Virus record (IMG/VR): IMGVR_UViG_3300046008_001555
Span: 1 to 37,857 of that record
Origin: a virus
Strand: one strand, 5' to 3'
DNA length: 37,857 bases
Shown here: one piece after another, positions 22,131-29,950 of the stretch
Layout: every line of letters begins with the position of its first letter
Numbering within the stretch: position 1 is the stretch's first letter
Notes under the pieces: generated by a model
Told to the model about the DNA's origin: nothing
The model's input: only the letters and a program-made list of their open reading frames with translations
Databases searched by the model: none
Position numbers and translations under genes: made by a program

Positions 22131-22856
22131 ATGAAGCTGATTGTGCCCAGCATCGTAAATGATCCCCAGATGCGTACCTTGCCCTATTGGCTGGAGGTAT
22201 ATCCCAATCAGGATCAAGCTCGCCGGGCTCGAGCACTGGCTCGCAAGGCTTATGATCGCACACGGTTGGCAGAAGTGCAGCGTTGGCGCTGCTGCTGGTG
22301 TCAGTGCGAGATGCGTGGCGAGCAGGGCTTCAAGAACTCGGCTACAATCGAGCACATCACTCCTCGCAGTTGTGGTGGCACTGACCACATCACCAACTTG
22401 GCTGTGGCATGTGGCCGATGCAACAACCGTCGAGGCAACACGCCCTGGGAAGATTTCCTGCAGGCTATGGAAATGAGTCGGCCCGCGCCTGAGACTGGCA
22501 GCTTTCGCTCACTGGCTTTTGAACGTAAGATGCGCCGAGAGGCTGCTGAGCAGAACAAGCGCATCAAGCAGTTGGCTCATTTGGTGCGCAACCACGAGGT
22601 GCAAGCCACTGCTACTCAAACGCGACGCGAACAGTGCAAGTCACTGGAAGCCCAATACTCAGACATGCTGCCGGGATTGCAGCTGGCTGGATTCCAGCGT
22701 GCCAAGAGGATGCGTCGCGAAGTTGACCGTCAACTGGCACTACAAGCCCTCTCACAAAAGGTCAGCAACCCTTTTGAAGTGGACAGCCGGCCCTGGCGCA
22801 TATACGAGCGTATGAAGACCAAGGTCAATGTTGACACACTGCAAGCAGCCGCTTAA
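22131..22856 (+). CDS. HNH endonuclease
   Basis: A 241-aa nuclease with a Zn-ribbon HNH core: CCWC at 54-57, IEHITPRSCGGTDHITNL at 73-90 (the catalytic His is in EHI), and CGRCNNRRG at 94-102. The region after residue 110 is a long basic helix-rich arm that could hold DNA. Family members include restriction-like nucleases, homing nucleases and packaging nucleases. It has its own early promoter and starts at ATG 22131. There is no flanking split gene, so it is not clearly a homing insertion. Confidence 0.85.
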   Translation: MKLIVPSIVNDPQMRTLPYWLEVYPNQDQARRARALARKAYDRTRLAEVQRWRCCWCQCEMRGEQGFKNSATIEHITPRSCGGTDHITNLAVACGRCNNRRGNTPWEDFLQAMEMSRPAPETGSFRSLAFERKMRREAAEQNKRIKQLAHLVRNHEVQATATQTRREQCKSLEAQYSDMLPGLQLAGFQRAKRMRREVDRQLALQALSQKVSNPFEVDSRPWRIYERMKTKVNVDTLQAAA

Positions 22857-22864
22857 ATAAGGTT

Positions 22865-23155
22865 ATGAAAAGATTCCTTGTTGCACTCATGTTGCTGTCC
22901 TCCAGTCCCTGTTGGGCACAAGGATACCACTACCGCCCCTATGGATACACTCCTGCACCCCACTACCGCCACCATCACCCAAGACCCCACCACAGCACCC
23001 CTTGGGTGATGCCATTTGTGGGTGGGTTGATTGGCGGGGCCATAGTTGGAGGAGTGCTGTCACCCTACCCCTACACTACTGCACCAGTTTGCAGCGAGCG
23101 ACTGGTGGCCTACGATGTAGGGGGTCGTGCCATTATCGAACGTATTTGTGACTGA
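22865..23155 (+). CDS. secreted His/Pro/Tyr-rich protein, 96 aa
   Basis: A signal peptide (residues 1-19, MKRFLVALMLLSSSPCWAQ) is followed by a Tyr/Pro/His-rich part (YRHHHPRPHH near 34-43), then a glycine-zipper segment GGLIGGAIVGGVL (53-65) and a Cys-containing C-terminus (two Cys, able to form a disulfide). It would be exported to the periplasm or outer membrane. The His-rich part could bind metal; function is unknown. It starts at ATG 22865, with AAGG and a TTAAATA overlapping the stop of the HNH gene. Confidence 0.7.
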   Translation: MKRFLVALMLLSSSPCWAQGYHYRPYGYTPAPHYRHHHPRPHHSTPWVMPFVGGLIGGAIVGGVLSPYPYTTAPVCSERLVAYDVGGRAIIERICD

Positions 23156-23178
23156 TCAAAAGGCTGTGATCTTCTAGG

Positions 23179-23206
23179 TTGACATCCGCCTAACCTGTGC
23201 TATAAT
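23179..23206 (+). promoter_or_regulatory. early promoter, consensus
   Basis: TTGACA (23179-23184), 16-bp spacer, TATAAT (23201-23206) preceded by TGTGC: the best match to the recurring promoter type. Confidence 0.88.
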
Positions 23207-23236
23207 GCCCACATAGAGAGAGAAGAGGGCTTGACC

Positions 23237-24454
23237 ATGCACTACACGTTTCCCGAGATCACGCACCTGGATCAAGTGCTGGAAGCTGTCCAGGGTGTGG
23301 AAGGCTTCATTGTAGCCCAGCGGCCCTGGGGCACTGTGGTCAACTACATTCAGATGGGCCCGGACATGTTCCCCGAGGTCCATACTGCTGGAGGCAGCGC
23401 CAGCATGCGCGAGCGGCAGACTCGACTCAAGGCTATCCGTCGGGAATGCAGGGGCTTGCTGTTTGACCTTGAGGGCAACTTGGTGAGCCGCGCATTTCAC
23501 AAGTTTTTCAATGTGGGGGAAAAGCGAGAAACTCTCCTGGAGAACATTGACCTCACTCGCCCGCACATCATACTCTCCAAGTTGGATGGAAGTATGATCC
23601 GTGCTCTACCCACTACGGAGGGCTACCGGCTTTCGACCAAGATGGGACCCACGGATGTGGCAGCACAGGTCGAGCCCTTTGTGGCAGCTCGGTCCAACAT
23701 TGACCTGTTCATCCGCGAAACACTGAGCCAGGGCTACACTGCCTGTTTTGAGTGGTGTTCTCGGAAACAAACGATCGTATGTGATCATCCCCAGGATCGT
23801 CTGGTGCTGACTGCTGTGCGGCATGTTCGCACCGGCGTGTATATGTCCTATACCCAGATGCAGGAACTGGCAGCAGAATATCAACTGGATCTGGTGCAGG
23901 CCTACCCTGGCAATGTGGAGAGCATGGAGGCACTGGTCAGCGAGACTCAAGAGCTGGAAGGTGAAGAGGGATGGATCATCCGTTGGGCTGACGGACACAT
24001 GACCAAGCTCAAGAGCGCTTGGTATGTGCGGATCCACCGTGCCAAGGATGCGTTGATGCACGAGAAGAACCTCCTAGAGCTGATCCTTGAAGAAAAGCTG
24101 GACGACGTCAAGAGCTTTTTGCAGGAGGATGACCTCAAGCGTGTGGAAAACTACGAGCGGGCGTTTTGGCAGGGTGTAGCGGTTGCAGCAGACACCTGGA
24201 AGAGTCGTTGGGGGGTAATCAAGGTCGAGCATGGCAGCGACCGCAAGAGCTTTGCTCTGGATACCAAGTATCAAAACCTAGATGGCAACCTCAAGAGTTC
24301 TGTATTTCGATATTGGGACAATGCTGATGCTGATTGGCAGGCGGCAGTGTTGGATGTGATCCGCAAAAATCTGGGCACGCAGACCAAGGTTGATGAGGTG
24401 CGCAAGCTGCATGGTGCGCCGCGGTGGAACCAGCAAAGTGTGGGAGACGAATGA
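23237..24454 (+). CDS. RNA ligase, T4 Rnl1-like
   Basis: A 405-aa ATP-dependent RNA ligase. The adenylated Lys115 lies in KLDGS (motif I); upstream are CRGLLFD (71-77) and KFFNVGE (89-95), typical of Rnl1; FEWCS (171-175) is motif IIIa, EGWIIRW (244-250) motif IV and KLKSAWY (257-263) motif V. Rnl1 seals tRNA broken in the anticodon loop by host nucleases such as PrrC, so this enzyme probably repairs RNA together with the CCA enzyme and perhaps the 2H-like protein. No polynucleotide kinase/phosphatase is seen in the window. The start is ATG 23237 (GAGGG upstream); the TTG at 23231 is less likely. Confidence 0.93.
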   Translation: MHYTFPEITHLDQVLEAVQGVEGFIVAQRPWGTVVNYIQMGPDMFPEVHTAGGSASMRERQTRLKAIRRECRGLLFDLEGNLVSRAFHKFFNVGEKRETLLENIDLTRPHIILSKLDGSMIRALPTTEGYRLSTKMGPTDVAAQVEPFVAARSNIDLFIRETLSQGYTACFEWCSRKQTIVCDHPQDRLVLTAVRHVRTGVYMSYTQMQELAAEYQLDLVQAYPGNVESMEALVSETQELEGEEGWIIRWADGHMTKLKSAWYVRIHRAKDALMHEKNLLELILEEKLDDVKSFLQEDDLKRVENYERAFWQGVAVAADTWKSRWGVIKVEHGSDRKSFALDTKYQNLDGNLKSSVFRYWDNADADWQAAVLDVIRKNLGTQTKVDEVRKLHGAPRWNQQSVGDE

Positions 24455-24645
24455 TGGCCTACAAAGGTGACACAGTGAAGTTTCGAGTCAGCAGCCCCAA
24501 CGGCACCTGGCGCACCCGGGACACGCTGGAAGAAGCTGAGGCGGAGATTGACACCTTGGTGGTCTCCTATGGAGTGGCATGGGCTGCTATTGACAGGATC
24601 GAGACCACAAGGATCGTTGTGCGGCAAGCCAAGGCTGAAAAGTGA
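24451..24645 (+). CDS. hypothetical protein, 64 aa
   Basis: A small basic protein overlapping the RNA ligase stop by ATGA; GGGAG lies just upstream. VKFRVSSPNGTWRTRDTLEEAEAE suggests a short beta-hairpin followed by a helix. No function is assigned. It is the first of a run of small genes co-transcribed with the ligase. Confidence 0.65.
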   Translation: MMAYKGDTVKFRVSSPNGTWRTRDTLEEAEAEIDTLVVSYGVAWAAIDRIETTRIVVRQAKAEK

Positions 24646-24899
24646 TGGCTAGACTGCCTTACACAGCCACATTGGCAGGCCTTACAACTAAAGATATAGT
24701 TGATGTGCAGTATTGGTGTCTTCAGCTGTGGCCATACACTCATGGAGCCACATGGAATCGAGGCTTCGGGGTGCATGCCTTAATGGGATCTGGATACTCA
24801 TGCACCTGGAGTTTTCAGTTTCGGGAAGATCTTACCATGTTCCTGCTCACATGGGGTCATTTGGTTGAATCTAGCCCATCATTGCAAAAGGAGTCCTGA
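24645..24899 (+). CDS. small protein of the LTWG-type family, 84 aa
   Basis: The region FREDLTMFLLTWG (about residues 62-74) is like the C-terminal ends of the small proteins at 29698 and 30181 (ALLFTLTWG, VMQFMLTWG). The rest is Trp/Tyr-rich. The start overlaps the previous stop (TGATG). Function is unknown; I take it as one of a scattered paralogous set. Confidence 0.65.
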   Translation: MARLPYTATLAGLTTKDIVDVQYWCLQLWPYTHGATWNRGFGVHALMGSGYSCTWSFQFREDLTMFLLTWGHLVESSPSLQKES

Positions 24900-24921
24900 A
24901 AGTGAATAAGGACAGCAAACA

Positions 24922-25305
24922 ATGACACCTGAACAGAAAATCAAACAGCGAATCCTTCTCGATCTTGTTGACCAGGGTTCACTCAGCATTGACCCTGCTG
25001 CTATCACATCAGACAATGTGGACGAGCTCTACGAGGATCAAGATGTCTATGACCTTGAGTATGAGTTTCGCCAGGGCGAAGTTGAGACTGACCTCCCCTG
25101 CGAATATTCCCGGCACTATGAAAGCCGGAGCGTGGCTGCCCAGATGGCAGATGGTTCCTGGGTGGGCTGGACCTATTGGTCGGGTGGCGGCAAGCATGGT
25201 GAACCCGAATCCATTCCCTGGATGAGCGAGGCCTACGAGCTGGACGTCAAGGAAGAAGAGAAGCTGGTGATTGTTCAAACGTTCTCAAAGAAGGGAAAAG
25301 AATGA
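24922..25305 (+). CDS. hypothetical protein, 127 aa
   Basis: A soluble acidic protein with a central glycine-rich WVGWTYWSGGGKHGEPE segment (about 74-90). No family is recognised. It starts at ATG 24922 after AAGGA and overlaps the next gene by ATGA. Confidence 0.7.
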   Translation: MTPEQKIKQRILLDLVDQGSLSIDPAAITSDNVDELYEDQDVYDLEYEFRQGEVETDLPCEYSRHYESRSVAAQMADGSWVGWTYWSGGGKHGEPESIPWMSEAYELDVKEEEKLVIVQTFSKKGKE

Positions 25306-25514
25306 ACCAGGATCTCAAAACTCGGCATATAGCACTGGCCTTGGCTCGAGCTGATGATGAATACCGTGGCGTTGAGCCTTTTCCGGAACCTCCCCTGGAT
25401 GCTGATGCGGCCTGGTATCATGATCACGTGGATGGATGGCCATGGTATAAGCACATGGCAGAAAGGCTGTTGACGCAACCCAACCTCTGTGCTATCCTAC
25501 AAAACAATACATGA
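25302..25514 (+). CDS. hypothetical protein, 70 aa
   Basis: A small protein of unknown function with a WYHDHVDGWPWYKHM segment rich in Trp, His and Asp. It overlaps the upstream stop (ATGA). The promoter of the next gene lies inside its 3' end. Confidence 0.6.
   Translation: MNQDLKTRHIALALARADDEYRGVEPFPEPPLDADAAWYHDHVDGWPWYKHMAERLLTQPNLCAILQNNT
25470..25498 (+). promoter_or_regulatory. early promoter within the 25302 gene
   Basis: The -35 is TTGACG at 25470-25475; the -10 is TATCCT at 25493-25498 after TGTGC; the spacer is 17. Confidence 0.6.
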
Positions 25515-25523
25515 GGTAAATCC

Positions 25524-25787
25524 ATGCAATACCTGCTCACCCAAGAAGAGTATGATGCCTTGCGTGCCAAACAAGAGCTTGATCTTGGTATGAAAAAGGA
25601 CAAGCTGCAAAAGCTCTGCACCAAGATCGCGGATACCATGCCTGTCAAGTGGGGATGGAGCAAAGATGAAGAAGCCAAGCCTTGGGGGTGCATTCTTTCT
25701 CTAGGGGAGGATGACAATGAATGGTATTGCGACAGTTGCCCGGTACAAAGCATCTGCCCCAATGAATACAAAGAGTGGAGCAAGTAG
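25524..25787 (+). CDS. hypothetical protein with Cys cluster, 87 aa
   Basis: A helical N-terminal half is followed by WYCDSCPVQSICP (about 68-80), a Cys cluster that could bind zinc or an Fe-S centre. No family is recognised. It starts at ATG 25524 with GAGG upstream, just downstream of its own promoter. Confidence 0.65.
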   Translation: MQYLLTQEEYDALRAKQELDLGMKKDKLQKLCTKIADTMPVKWGWSKDEEAKPWGCILSLGEDDNEWYCDSCPVQSICPNEYKEWSK

Positions 25788-25829
25788 AGTATTGTTATAT
25801 GTATTTAACATTTGGGAAGGGTACGAAGT

Positions 25830-26111
25830 ATGGGATTATACACAGTAGTAGCACAGTATGCAGCTACTGGAGAGGGACAAACTTGGTGCATATGGATGGG
25901 CATTGCAGACAATCCTGTTCAAGCTTTGGAAACATTCTCCAGTTCATTGCAGCATGGTGACTTTTGGGCTCAAGGTGCTGAGGTCCTAGAGGGCTTTGCG
26001 TTTGATCATGAGGTTGCGCAACTACTCATGACTCCACGGGTGCGCGAATGGATGGAAGACCCCAACTGTTATCGCGAGTGGAGCTCGTTGTTGCACTTGA
26101 ACTACAGTTGA
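25830..26111 (+). CDS. hypothetical protein, 93 aa
   Basis: The protein begins LYTVVAQYAATGEGQTWCIWM and continues with a helical acidic region; no family is known. ATG 25830 lies 8 bases after GGAAGGG and is preferred to TTG 25812. It is the last gene before the insulated transport cassette. Confidence 0.65.
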   Translation: MGLYTVVAQYAATGEGQTWCIWMGIADNPVQALETFSSSLQHGDFWAQGAEVLEGFAFDHEVAQLLMTPRVREWMEDPNCYREWSSLLHLNYS

Positions 26112-26176
26112 CCGGGAAAGGCCTTACATAAACAGCTATCCCTGCATGTAAACCATACAAAGACCCAATACTACCC

Positions 26177-26221
26177 TTGCACGCAAGCATGAAGCCATGC
26201 TTGCGTGCAATATCTGTTTTT
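26177..26221 (+). terminator. strong rho-independent terminator
   Basis: A perfect 15-bp stem (TTGCACGCAAGCATG 26177-26191 with 26196-26210) and an AAGC loop are followed by TATCTGTTTTT. It closes the early block upstream. Confidence 0.85.
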
Positions 26222-26228
26222 ATAAATA
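26221..26228 (+). promoter_or_regulatory. late promoter, exact TATAAATA
   Basis: An exact match to the T4 late octamer, starting at the terminator T-run and 99 bases before the first gene of the transport cassette. I see no reading frame in the 26229-26327 leader. Confidence 0.7.
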
Positions 26229-26327
26229 CCCAGAGAACACCACAATAGCATAATGCCAAGGTATCCCAGGATCATACACTGCCCGGGATTATTGAGACCA
26301 ACAACAGCCGCGCGAAAGGCCTGATGT

Positions 26328-27152
26328 ATGAGAAAGTTGATAACCATATTTTTCCTAGCGTTTTCCATGCTGGGAATAACGCAAGCAGCAGGCAAAGAAC
26401 CTCCTCCTGACATAAATCAAATACGTTCACGAGGCTATCTCATCGTGGGCATGACCAAGTTTGATAGCCCACCGTTTTATTCAGGAGGGGCAGATAACAT
26501 CCGGGGAATTGATGTAGACATTGCCAAACGGGTGGCAGAGTATCTGGGAGTGCAAATACGGTTCCGTCGCGATGCAAACAGCTTTCAGGAAGTTGTGGAT
26601 CAAGTGGTCCTTGGCGAGATAGACCTTGCTGTTAGCAAGCTCAGCATAACAGGGCCCCGTATGCAGATGGTGAGATTTTCCACACCCTATGTGAAGTTGC
26701 GACAAGCCATGATAGTCAATCGTTTGTGGTTTAGCCAAAATGGCACAGGCAGAGATTCAGTTGAGTCCATACGCGGGTTCAATGGCACGATAGCCTTCAT
26801 GCGCAACAGCAGCTATGACACGTTTGCACGCATCAACTTTCCGCATGCACAGTATGCGCCCATGGACAACTGGACTGATGTGGTCACTGGCGTAATGAAC
26901 GGCACATTTGCAGCGGGATTTAGGGACGAATTTGAGATCAAACGAATAGCTTGGGAAAGACCCGAGGCCAGCATCAGCACCAAAACCATCACAATAACGG
27001 ACTTGGTTGACAGCATTGCCGCCGCAGTGGATTACAAATCTGTCACGCTGTTGGCGATTGTAAACCACGTTATAGAAAACGAATTCAACCGCATAGACAC
27101 CCGGCGGTTGATCACTATGTATAGAACACAGCATCTCAATGGAGTCAAGTGA
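26328..27152 (+). CDS. periplasmic solute-binding protein, family 3 (amino-acid type)
   Basis: A 274-aa exported binding protein. The signal peptide is residues 1-20 with a likely cut at TQA/AGK. The mature part follows the SBP_bac_3 pattern: RSRGYLIVGMT (34-44), PPFYS, RGIDVDIAKRVAEYLGV (about 61-77), LGEIDLAVSKLSITGPR (about 96-112), then FSTPYVKLRQAMIV. This family binds polar amino acids for ABC importers. Here no ABC permease or ATPase is present; instead the next gene, overlapping by TGATG, is an SLC1-type symporter. It starts at ATG 26328 after AAAGG. A phage-encoded binding protein of this type is unusual. Confidence 0.88.
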   Translation: MRKLITIFFLAFSMLGITQAAGKEPPPDINQIRSRGYLIVGMTKFDSPPFYSGGADNIRGIDVDIAKRVAEYLGVQIRFRRDANSFQEVVDQVVLGEIDLAVSKLSITGPRMQMVRFSTPYVKLRQAMIVNRLWFSQNGTGRDSVESIRGFNGTIAFMRNSSYDTFARINFPHAQYAPMDNWTDVVTGVMNGTFAAGFRDEFEIKRIAWERPEASISTKTITITDLVDSIAAAVDYKSVTLLAIVNHVIENEFNRIDTRRLITMYRTQHLNGVK

Positions 27153-28405
27153 TGATAAAAAAGGTACTCACAAATCCCATTACTGTGCTGTTGAGCATTG
27201 CAGCAGGTGTTCTTGCTGGAATGTTTTTCCCAGAAGCCAGTATCAGCATGGAGGGCGTGGGCGGCATCTATCTCAGCCTGCTCAAGGTCACTGTGCTTCC
27301 CTTTCTTTTTGCCACAATATTAGTGGGGGTAGTTAGCTTATTACAACGAGATGGTGCAGCCAACCTTATCAAAAGGATTATTTTTGGATTTCTTATTAGT
27401 ATGGTGCTGGCATCAGCTGTGGGTATAGCCAGCGTGGTGTTCACTGCCCCGGAGATGACACCAGAAAAAACAGTCAGTCTTGGCTCACTTGTCAACAACA
27501 AGGACACAGGTGCAACCGATCTTGATGTCACTATGAGAGAGCCCATGCCCCTGCCACCAGAAATAAACCCCTTTAGCGTGTTTGGCAAGTTCATACCGGA
27601 AAACATATTCGCCAGCCTCAACAGTGGAGAAAGTCTCAAGGTTGTAATATTCTGCTTGATATTTGGCATAGCATTGGGACAAGTGAAAGCAGCAGGATTG
27701 GTAATAATAACAGATGCCCTCAACGCTGTGCAGACTGCCAGCATCAGCATATTCAAGTTCCTAAACTACTTTTTACCGTTTGCACTGTTGGCAATGATAT
27801 CCAGCCAAGTGGCCAAGGTAGGTGTGGCGATTTTCAGCACCATGTTTGATTTCATAGGACAGCAGGCACTGGGCGGTCTAGCAGTAATGATCCTAGCCAC
27901 ATTAGTGCTATGGATGCGCTCTCAAGTCAGCCTCGTTGCGTTGCTGTCAACCATGAAAGAAACTGTAATCGTTGCCATCAGTTCTCGCAGCAGTTTGGCT
28001 TGCATACCATATGCACAAGAAGCACTGACCAAACTGAAGTTTGAACGCAGTGGAGTTGAGCTCATGGTGCCCCTGAGCTTTACAGTGAATCGCATAGGCA
28101 GCATAACCTATTACGCCATTGCCACGTTGTTTATTGCCAACATCTATGGGATAAACCCCGGATTGGCAGGCTATGTGGTAATCTTGCTTGGCAGTGTGCT
28201 GGCAGGGCTAGCAAGTGCTGGCACTACCGGTGTTCTCACTGTGGCCACTGTGGCCATAGTATGCGACCTTCTCAAACTACCACATGAAGCTGTGATAGTG
28301 TTGTTAATAGCAGTGGATCCAGTAATGGATATGATTAGGACGGTTGCGCATGTTTATGGCAATGTTGCTGTCACGGCATTTGTGTGCGATAGAGAAACGA
28401 CATAA
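27152..28405 (+). CDS. SLC1/DAACS-family amino acid or dicarboxylate symporter
   Basis: A 417-aa membrane transporter with the glutamate/aspartate symporter (GltPh-like) layout: about eight membrane segments plus hairpin HP1 (SSRSSLA, 277-283) and HP2 (GLASAGTTG, about 352-360). The TM8 substrate motif D393-M-I-R396-T is kept, so an acidic substrate is plausible. The TM7 NMDGT motif is NRIGS (313-317), and the TM8 Asp that binds sodium is Asn404, so usual sodium ligands are missing. The start ATG 27152 overlaps the binding-protein stop; a GGAG is 7 bases upstream. Location: inner membrane. It may import or export amino acids late in infection. Confidence 0.88.
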   Translation: MIKKVLTNPITVLLSIAAGVLAGMFFPEASISMEGVGGIYLSLLKVTVLPFLFATILVGVVSLLQRDGAANLIKRIIFGFLISMVLASAVGIASVVFTAPEMTPEKTVSLGSLVNNKDTGATDLDVTMREPMPLPPEINPFSVFGKFIPENIFASLNSGESLKVVIFCLIFGIALGQVKAAGLVIITDALNAVQTASISIFKFLNYFLPFALLAMISSQVAKVGVAIFSTMFDFIGQQALGGLAVMILATLVLWMRSQVSLVALLSTMKETVIVAISSRSSLACIPYAQEALTKLKFERSGVELMVPLSFTVNRIGSITYYAIATLFIANIYGINPGLAGYVVILLGSVLAGLASAGTTGVLTVATVAIVCDLLKLPHEAVIVLLIAVDPVMDMIRTVAHVYGNVAVTAFVCDRETT

Positions 28406-28432
28406 CCAGGCAAACTATAGGGGTATCTGCTC

Positions 28433-29041
28433 ATGACAGCTGATATAAAAGACACGTTATTCAAAGTCCTTGAGTGGGTGGGACACAGTCCGGTTAGGCT
28501 GTTCATCCTCAGCGTAATCGCCATGTTTGGTATGGCTATGTGGTTCGTTTACACAGAAAAAGATGCCTTTATGGCCAGCTATCGAGCGCAACAGGCCCTT
28601 CCCAGGATGAATGGCAAATACGACGAAGCCACTGCCTTCATAATGAAACAAAGCGATGCTGAACTGGTGGCCATATTTGAAGTAAATCCCTTGCTAAACA
28701 CACGTCGCATGGTTTACATGACCATCAAACCCGACGTGCGAATCAAAACATACGACGGCGTTGATGTTGGGTTGTTCACCAATAATCAGGACAACAATAA
28801 GGACGTAGTGGATCTCATGAGCGGCAACATACCCTGCTCGGAATATACTCGACCACAGAGCTTGATAGGATTTTACTATCTAGAAAAAGGTGTCACCTAC
28901 ATGTGTAGGATCAGCGTGCCTCCTGAACCATCTAAGTTTATCGGACAGATCTCAGTGGGATGGAAAGAAAAACCCAGTGATGAGGCAAGAATGCATACCA
29001 TCATCAGGATTGCGTCGGAGATATTGTGGAACCGGCAATAA
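28433..29041 (+). CDS. membrane-anchored protein of unknown function, 202 aa
   Basis: One membrane segment (about residues 22-41, RLFILSVIAMFGMAMWFVY) is followed by a 160-residue domain that by charge rule should face the periplasm. The domain has two Cys that could pair, and a beta-rich middle. No family is recognised. It is the third gene of the cassette with the binding protein and the symporter and could be an accessory subunit, by position only. Confidence 0.7.
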   Translation: MTADIKDTLFKVLEWVGHSPVRLFILSVIAMFGMAMWFVYTEKDAFMASYRAQQALPRMNGKYDEATAFIMKQSDAELVAIFEVNPLLNTRRMVYMTIKPDVRIKTYDGVDVGLFTNNQDNNKDVVDLMSGNIPCSEYTRPQSLIGFYYLEKGVTYMCRISVPPEPSKFIGQISVGWKEKPSDEARMHTIIRIASEILWNRQ

Positions 29042-29079
29042 AACAATTTGCCGCAGTGTTATAGGTCTCACCTCTACCA

Positions 29080-29108
29080 TTGACACACAGCTGGTAGTGT
29101 GCTATTTT
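29080..29108 (+). promoter_or_regulatory. early promoter
   Basis: The -35 is TTGACA at 29080-29085; the -10 is TATTTT at 29103-29108 after TGTGC; the spacer is 17. Confidence 0.65.
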
Positions 29109-29131
29109 CACTGCACAATAAGGTGTGTTCA

Positions 29132-29338
29132 ATGTTCAGGATTGAAAAACGGCTCAGCAGTTATTTCCGCAAAAACAGCTTGCGCAGTGCTGACTTCAAG
29201 AAATGGACCCTGCACAAAACTTATGACAGTTTGGCTGATGCAGTTCAAGCCTATGAAACCGTGACTGCCAAACCTAGATATGGTATGAATTGGCGCATTG
29301 TATCTGGGGATACTGTAGTCAAACAAAAGAACAAATAG
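29132..29338 (+). CDS. hypothetical protein, 68 aa, basic
   Basis: A basic small protein (FRIEKRLSSYFRKNSLR) with a predicted helix at DSLADAVQAYETV. ATG 29132 has AAGGTG upstream; ATG 29099 lies on the -10 box and is rejected. Function is unknown. Confidence 0.65.
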   Translation: MFRIEKRLSSYFRKNSLRSADFKKWTLHKTYDSLADAVQAYETVTAKPRYGMNWRIVSGDTVVKQKNK

Positions 29339-29354
29339 ACACAGTTGCCCTATT

Positions 29355-29435
29355 ATGGATTGGCCAGTGTTGTTTTTCTTTTTGCTGAGCATGTTGTTTG
29401 CTAGTTTGGTTATTTTGAGTATATTAGTATCATAA
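29355..29435 (+). CDS. possible 26-aa membrane microprotein
   Basis: A short frame, MDWPVLFFFLLSM then more hydrophobic residues to a TAA at 29433-29435, would form one membrane helix. There is no clear Shine-Dalgarno, so it is uncertain; it fills an otherwise empty 112-base gap. Confidence 0.3.
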   Translation: MDWPVLFFFLLSMLFASLVILSILVS

Positions 29436-29450
29436 TATAAGGATAAAGAG

Positions 29451-29723
29451 ATGAGCGACAACTTGAGCAACGACTGGGATTGGGAAGAATTCTTCCATCA
29501 ATTTCCCTGTGGTGCGGCTGTGATTTTTGGTACCCATGTGGTGCATGCTGTAGGGTATCCTGCACCAGTCTCGGACATTGACGAAACTGAATTGCGTAAA
29601 GAGTTGGCAGAAGATCACGAGCTGGAACTGACCCTTCTCCGGGATTACTCAGTCATGCGATTGGAAGGAGATAACTGGAGGCTGTTGATGCAGCAGTATG
29701 CAGGTGCAGATAGCACGATCTAA
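29451..29723 (+). CDS. hypothetical protein, 90 aa, acidic
   Basis: An acidic soluble protein (SNDWDWEEFF at the start, DIDETELRKELAEDHELEL in the middle). ATG 29451 follows AAGGAT. No family is recognised. Its last 26 bases overlap the next gene. Confidence 0.65.
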   Translation: MSDNLSNDWDWEEFFHQFPCGAAVIFGTHVVHAVGYPAPVSDIDETELRKELAEDHELELTLLRDYSVMRLEGDNWRLLMQQYAGADSTI

Positions 29724-29949
29724 AATTTCAAATGAGCTCAAGAAGCCACGCCGAGGTTGGACTAGGGTCACATTGCCCAATCTGATCAATCCTTGGCGTG
29801 AGTTGCTGAGCGGTGTGCCATCAACTGTGTCAAAGATTGACGACTGGCTGGCAGGAAACACCTCTGGCAAATGCAAATACATTCGATACAACACATGGGA
29901 CTTCAAACGCCAAGAGGATGCCCTGTTGTTTACCTTGACGTGGGGATAG
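29698..29949 (+). CDS. LTWG-type small protein, 83 aa
   Basis: The C-terminus RQEDALLFTLTWG matches the endings of the genes at 24645 and 30181. The N-terminal half is basic. The start ATG 29698 overlaps the upstream gene and its RBS is weak, so the start could be later. Function is unknown. Confidence 0.6.
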   Translation: MQVQIARSKISNELKKPRRGWTRVTLPNLINPWRELLSGVPSTVSKIDDWLAGNTSGKCKYIRYNTWDFKRQEDALLFTLTWG

Positions 29950-29950
29950 C

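Noticed and set aside
26112-26327. Hidden gene between the early block and the transport cassette
   Set aside because: Only the terminator hairpin and the late octamer are visible; open frames there lack RBS sites.
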